Shown: positions 60,218-64,000 of the stretch, piece by piece
Numbering within the stretch: the first letter of the stretch is position 1
Layout of the letters: every line of letters begins with the position of its first letter
Source: Prosopocoilus inquinatus
Taxonomy: Eukaryota; Arthropoda; Insecta; Coleoptera; Lucanidae
Reading direction: 5' to 3'
Assembly (NCBI GenBank): GCA_036172665.1
Contig: CM069872.1
Coordinates: 53,802,101 to 53,866,100, forward strand
DNA length: 64,000 nt
Made by a program: the position numbers and the translations under genes
Notes under the pieces: model-generated
Told to the model about the DNA's origin: nothing
Seen by the model: the letters and a program-made list of their open reading frames with translations, nothing else
Database searches by the model: none

Positions 60218-61031
60218 AGAATTTGCTGCTGCGAAAAATTAGGTGTACACATAAAAAAAAAGGATAAGGGGGCGAATCTTGCGAAGGCGATCGGTCGCTC
60301 GCTCACTTAAGCATCAGTTCGCCGCAGGTGATCGTGCGTTTTTCGTGAAAATAGTTTTACGCGATGAATCTTTTTTCGTGCACTGTGTTGTTTGCGTTCA
60401 GTGATTTTCACTGTTTTTTGTTTTCGTGTTGCACACCTGTACGCCGCCACATTTAAATAAGTCCGTTTCACAAGAAAATGTAAATTATACGAACGCGGTA
60501 CAAATAATTTTAATTAAATTTAACGTAAATCAGTGTCAAAAATACAAAAATATCTCGTATTTGGCGATTGATCGGAGCTATTGTTTAAAATCGATTGGTA
60601 ACACTGCACCTCATTATAAAACAACACTTGCTTGCACTTAGCAATTTTTATGTTGAAACCGTTTGCATAATTCAAATGGACATGAGAAAGTAACTTCAGT
60701 GAACATCGTTTCGATTAAATTTTGAAGCAAATTAGACTAAAAAATCGAGATATTTCAAATTTGCCGCCTTGTGATCGAGTGGGCGCGTACAGAAACTGTA
60801 CCGGGAGTGCGCTCTGGGCGTTTAAAATGGAAAGCAAAATGCCTAAAATTACTTGCATGAGAGAGAAAGAATATTATCCAGAGCGCGCTCCTTTTTACTT
60901 CTGAACAGGCTCCAATTGGCGATTACGGGGGCGCTGGCGATTGTAGATGTGTGATGGCAACACTGTTTTCAAATGTTAACCTAACCTTATTGGCGCTCCT
61001 TTAAAAATTTCTTATCTTCGAGTGCGCAGAG
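60218..61031. promoter_or_regulatory. Head-to-head 5' region of Ube3a and NSE4
   Basis: 814 bp between the two start codons. A minus acceptor-like TTTTTCGCAG just before the Ube3a ATG suggests a 5' untranslated exon. An interspersed repeat occupies 60785-60912. A TGGCAACACTG element at 60955-60965 lies about 70 bp before the NSE4 ATG. No TATA box is evident. Confidence 0.45.
60785..60912 (+). repeat. Interspersed repeat, copy 2 of a direct pair
   Basis: Related to 45715-45842 (see there); this copy reads GGGCGTTTAAAATGGAAAGC and GAGAGAGAAAGAATATTATC and ends in TTCTGAAC. It sits inside the Ube3a/NSE4 promoter region, ending about 120 bp from the NSE4 ATG. Confidence 0.65.
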
Positions 61032-62186
61032 ATGATGGAAATAGACCAAGAAAACGAAAACTCGGACCAAAACAGGTCGAGCCAGCAAAGGAAACTCAGT
61101 TACCGCAACCTCTTGAACAGAATAGAAGATATACGTGAGTATTTAATGAGTTTCGCCAGGGAAACTGAATCTCACTGAGAGTTTGCAGAGGAAACCGAAG
61201 ATTTGAGCAATTTGCGCACCGTGCACGAGCTCGGCCACATCCTGCAGAGCGCCAACAGGATAAACAATGTGTGCGATATAACAGAGCGAGTGGCGAACGC
61301 CGATGAAACTTTACTCGATGTGAACGTGCTATCCGCAGCGGGCAGTCTCCTGGTCAAGTGCCTGGAGACCATCGATATCTTCACATCCACCTACGACGCC
61401 GGTGACTTTTCAGCAAAACTCGTATGTTAGTCAGGCATCGAAAACAAAAAGAAACATTTCATTTATTGCAGAGGGAAACCATTGAAACGCAAGATTCAGA
61501 GGATGAAAACCTTGAACCGACGAACATATTAAAGTTGATGGATACGGCCCGTGATATCGTCTTTGAAATGCCTTCCTGTAGTTTCCTGTATGGCACGTAC
61601 GATTTCACGAAGCCACCGCAGGCCAAAGAGAAGAAGCAGCAACGCAAGCGGGAAGTTCAAGAGAAAGTGGAGACTAAACAGTTGAAACAGGTCACCAACG
61701 TCGAGAAAGACGAGGAAGGGATTCTAGATGTGATGAATTTTTTAATCAGAATACTTCAAGAGGAATATAAAAACAACGAAGGCCAACTTATTCCTTACTA
61801 CGATTTCATCACCGACAGTGGCAGTTATACATCGACTGTTGAGAACATGTTTTATTGTTCGTTTCTTCTGCGCGATGGCAAAGCAAAATTCGGTGTCGGT
61901 AAGAAAAGGCTCTTTTGAATAATTGCTTTCGGATTGATTTGAGAAGGGGCAAATTGCATTTTAGATGAAAATGGCATTGTGACGATAGCACCGACTAATA
62001 AGAAAGATTTAAGGCGATTCAGAAACACGCAAGGGGCCAACACACAAATAATCACGTCTGTTACTATGGATGAATGGCAGGTGAGTTTTCATTACTGCAT
62101 CCCAACCTAAAAAAAGAAACAACCATTTTTGTGTTTAGAAGCTGAAAGTGAAAGAAGGCATTATCCAAAGACACAAGAAAAAGTAA
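61032..62186 (+). CDS. NSMCE4A: SMC5/6 complex kleisin subunit NSE4 (NSMCE4A family), 308 aa, 5 exons
   Basis: Nse4 is the kleisin of the SMC5/6 complex; it bridges the Smc5 and Smc6 heads and binds Nse1/Nse3, acting in DNA repair and chromosome segregation. Exons: 61032-61134, 61189-61421, 61472-61898, 61965-62080, 62139-62186; 927 nt in one frame, with all introns 50-67 bp. The N-terminal helical part (YRNLLNRIEDIQETEDLSNL to GSLLVKCLETIDIF) is the Smc6-neck and Nse3-binding region. The C-terminal winged helix runs from DVMNFLIRILQEEY through ENMFYCSFLLRDGKAKFGVD to VTMDEWQ. A charged K/Q/E-rich linker (residues about 165-190) joins them. Two ATGs in tandem open the frame; either could serve. 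Human NSMCE4A is 385 aa, so the termini are shorter here. Confidence 0.93.
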
Positions 62187-62343
62187 TGTTTTCAAGTCGT
62201 TTATTTTTTTGTTTAATAGAGGCAGTTTTTTTTTTTTTTGGTTTGTCTTATGTATAAAGAAGTTCCTTAATATTAAAGAAAGTAAAAAAAAAGGAAGTTT
62301 TCTAAAATTTTATTCATAACCTGGAGTTTTTTTTATTAATAAA
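62187..62343. other. Convergent 3' ends of NSE4 and DNAJC25
   Basis: Only 157 bp separate the two stop codons. DNAJC25 has a minus-strand AATAAA at 62309-62314, about 30 bp after its stop. NSE4 has plus ATTAAA at about 62271. The two 3' UTRs are short and may overlap. Confidence 0.6.
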
Positions 62344-63345
62344 TTAAGAGTCGTCAAAAGTCATCCTCCCTATCCCGTGATTTTTAATGTACCTCCTGTA
62401 CTGTTTGAACTTTGCGCTGTCGGCCAATTGCTTCTTCATGTTCTCCTCCTCTTCCTTCTTCCACGCTTCGAATTTCTCCCGCATCCACAGTTCGTTGTGC
62501 AAGTACTCGTCTTTCTTCTGGTCCTCCAACGAATCGAACTGGTGCTTGCCCAGCTTGAGGTGTTTCCGAATCAAATACAGCTTTTCTTCTTCGTTGTATG
62601 GCTCGCGGAGTACCGTGTGCCTCCAGAACCACGATATGTACCAGTAAATGTACTTTGCCAGCGTATAAGGGAATATAAGCAATTGCACCCACAAAACATC
62701 AAACAAACTGGGTTTGGCGTACGCACCTTTTATATCCATTTTCTCTTCTATCACCTTCTGGATGATCCTATCCAGCTCATCTTTCTGTTCAGTCTTGCTT
62801 TTCCTGTTTTTCCTTTCTGGATGCACCAATCCGTCCTGTTTCGCAATATCCAAAGCTTTATTGCGGTATTTCGGAATCCCCATGAAATATTTGATGGCCG
62901 TATTATAGCGTTGCCACGCGCTGTAATACTGAATAAGCGATATTATAGAAATCGTCACGATTATAACGATTCGGACGTCTACTTTTGGGGCAACCCGCCT
63001 CCTGTAATACCGATAATAATTAGCGTAGTATGCGTCTGGATTATCGAGCATGTAATCGTAATCAACCCTGGATTCATCATCTTTCAATATTTCGTAAGCT
63101 GTCGCCACTATCTTGAACTGCTCCTCGGCCTCCTTTTTCGCCTCGACGTCTCTCTGCAAGTCCGGGTGGTACTTCTTCGCCAGCCTGCGGTAACTCCTTG
63201 CGATGTCATTCTTGCTGGAATCTCTGGCGACCCCCAACACCTCGTAGCAGTTTTCTTTTCCACAGTAGAGTCCTTCGAGTAGCTCGGCTTGGAGTGAACA
63301 TATCACGGTCATGAAGTAGATTACACCCAGCGCATTTCTGTACAT
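62344..63345 (-). CDS. DNAJC25: DnaJ homolog subfamily C member 25, 333 aa, single exon
   Basis: Membrane J-domain co-chaperone that should stimulate an Hsp70, probably BiP in the ER lumen. The start ATG is 63343-63345; the frame is open further upstream but has no earlier ATG. Residues 1-20 are a signal peptide (GVIYFMTVICSLQA). ELLEGLYCGKENCYEVLGV opens the J domain, and the catalytic HPD is H60-P61-D62. RRRVAPKVDVRIVIIVTISI begins the first membrane segment (about 120-145); a second lies around 215-245 (LWVQLLIFPYTLAKYIYWYI). QFDSLEDQKKDEYLHNELW and GIGRMTFDD close the protein, as in human DNAJC25 (360 aa). No introns, unlike its neighbours. A long plus-strand frame over the same DNA is an antisense shadow. 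Confidence 0.96.
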   Translation of the reverse strand: MYRNALGVIYFMTVICSLQAELLEGLYCGKENCYEVLGVARDSSKNDIARSYRRLAKKYHPDLQRDVEAKKEAEEQFKIVATAYEILKDDESRVDYDYMLDNPDAYYANYYRYYRRRVAPKVDVRIVIIVTISIISLIQYYSAWQRYNTAIKYFMGIPKYRNKALDIAKQDGLVHPERKNRKSKTEQKDELDRIIQKVIEEKMDIKGAYAKPSLFDVLWVQLLIFPYTLAKYIYWYISWFWRHTVLREPYNEEEKLYLIRKHLKLGKHQFDSLEDQKKDEYLHNELWMREKFEAWKKEEEENMKKQLADSAKFKQYRRYIKNHGIGRMTFDDS

Positions 63346-63886
63346 CTTGGGGCTACTTCGTGCAGAAGTCCGGGGGGACGTAGCCACGTTTCAAGTTTCA
63401 ATGTACAGTTCGACGGGCGCATTTGAACATGTTAACGACGATAAATGTCAAGTTCAGATAACCCTAAAAACGATGGGAACGCAGATAATTGAGCTTGTTA
63501 ATAAACGTCGAGATAATTTCACAAATCTAAAAACGCCAGAAACGTTTTGAAATGAGCTTGAAATTGGTTTTTATCGATTTGGTAATTTTCACATTCTTCC
63601 GTTGGGATTACGAAGATTATCGGTTGCTTATAAAGATGGCGCTAAGTTGCTCGAACTAAAACGAAAAGTCGGTTTTTAATTTACACTTTTTCACATTTAT
63701 TCAGCAATGGGATTAAAGTAATTGTAAAATATGATTTCTTTTTCTTTTCAGTAAATTGGGAGATAAGATCGACGCGTCCACAGAAAAGCCGATTAAGTTG
63801 GTAGCACTCGCGCATTTGCTTTTTCTTTCAATTTTGAGGTTATGTGCACGCCGTGATTTGTTGATGTTATGAACTTTCGCTAAATA
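63346..63886. promoter_or_regulatory. Head-to-head 5' region of DNAJC25 and the right-edge gene
   Basis: 541 bp between two divergent start codons, carrying both promoters. It is AT-rich beyond about 63430. A GATTATCGGTTGC stretch and AAAGATGGCGCTAA near 63630 are the only marked words. The plus frame at 63347-63550 has no domain. Confidence 0.4.
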
Positions 63887-64000
63887 ATGATTTACTTGGA
63901 GGAGTTACTGGCGGTACTTTACAAATATTTAACCGGAAAGGACGTTTCTAACAGCAACATAATAAGAAGACACACCAGAGAGTTGGAGGGCTTAGGTGAT
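63887..64000 (+). CDS. Unidentified protein, N-terminal 38 residues (runs off window)
   Basis: ATG at 63887-63889 opens a frame that stays open to the window edge. The visible N-terminus, MIYLEELLAVLYKYLTGKDV followed by SNSNIIRRHTRELEGLGD, has an amphipathic helix of L/E residues then a basic patch RRHTR. I do not recognise the family. The upstream in-frame stop TAA (63881-63883 region) and the divergent position next to DNAJC25 support a real 5' end. It could also be only the first coding exon. Confidence 0.5.
   Translation, partial: MIYLEELLAVLYKYLTGKDVSNSNIIRRHTRELEGLGD

Noticed and set aside
62377..63282. 301-codon plus-strand open frame
   Set aside because: It is antisense to DNAJC25, whose protein is conserved end to end with the human homologue; the plus frame has no recognisable domain.
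1..64000. tRNA, rRNA, transposase or reverse transcriptase genes
   Set aside because: I looked for T-loop words, cloverleaf arms and long transposon reading frames and found none that held up; only non-coding repeat remnants are supported.

Overview
The window is nuclear DNA from an insect, most likely a beetle. Genes have many short introns of about 45-70 bp with GT/AG borders, the non-coding DNA is AT-rich, and the SR protein is almost a copy of insect Rbp1. A complete fibrillin gene is present, which by general knowledge argues against Drosophila. The species assignment is inference; no mitochondrial or rRNA marker is visible.

Layout, left to right: Rbp1, an SR splicing factor (minus, 110-2152); SNAPC3, the snRNA-gene transcription factor subunit (plus, 3124-4585); a full-length fibrillin (minus, 5279-43533); a 12 kb intergenic region full of repeats (43534-55873); Ube3a, a HECT ubiquitin ligase (minus, 55874-60217); NSE4, the SMC5/6 kleisin (plus, 61032-62186); DNAJC25, a membrane J-protein (minus, 62344-63345); and the start of an unidentified plus-strand gene (63887 to the window edge). 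Rbp1/SNAPC3, Ube3a/NSE4 and DNAJC25/unknown are head to head; SNAPC3/fibrillin and NSE4/DNAJC25 are tail to tail. These look like housekeeping genes plus one structural matrix gene, not a dedicated pathway cluster.

Fibrillin is the centrepiece. I join 38 coding exons in one consistent frame (8,637 nt, 2,878 residues). The order FUN, three EGF, hybrid 1, TB1, TB2, hybrid 2, TB3-TB7 and about 43 calcium-binding EGF domains is that of vertebrate fibrillins. The signal-peptide exon lies at 43361-43533, beyond a 21.5 kb first intron, so most of the apparent gene desert is really intron 1.

The rest is repeat-rich: an ultra-short hairpin family with arms TAGGCAACC/GGTTGCCTA (13 copies), a foldback family built on ACAGTTTCCTGT, several other inverted-repeat elements, a CCATGG minisatellite of about 130 bp period, a 35 bp minisatellite, and CTTTTGTTT-rich degenerate satellites that switch strand. 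I saw no transposase, reverse transcriptase, CRISPR array, rRNA or tRNA. I did not find a convincing new multi-gene system; the best candidates for something undescribed are the hairpin family, a second possible signal-peptide start inside fibrillin, and a GC-AG intron in Ube3a.
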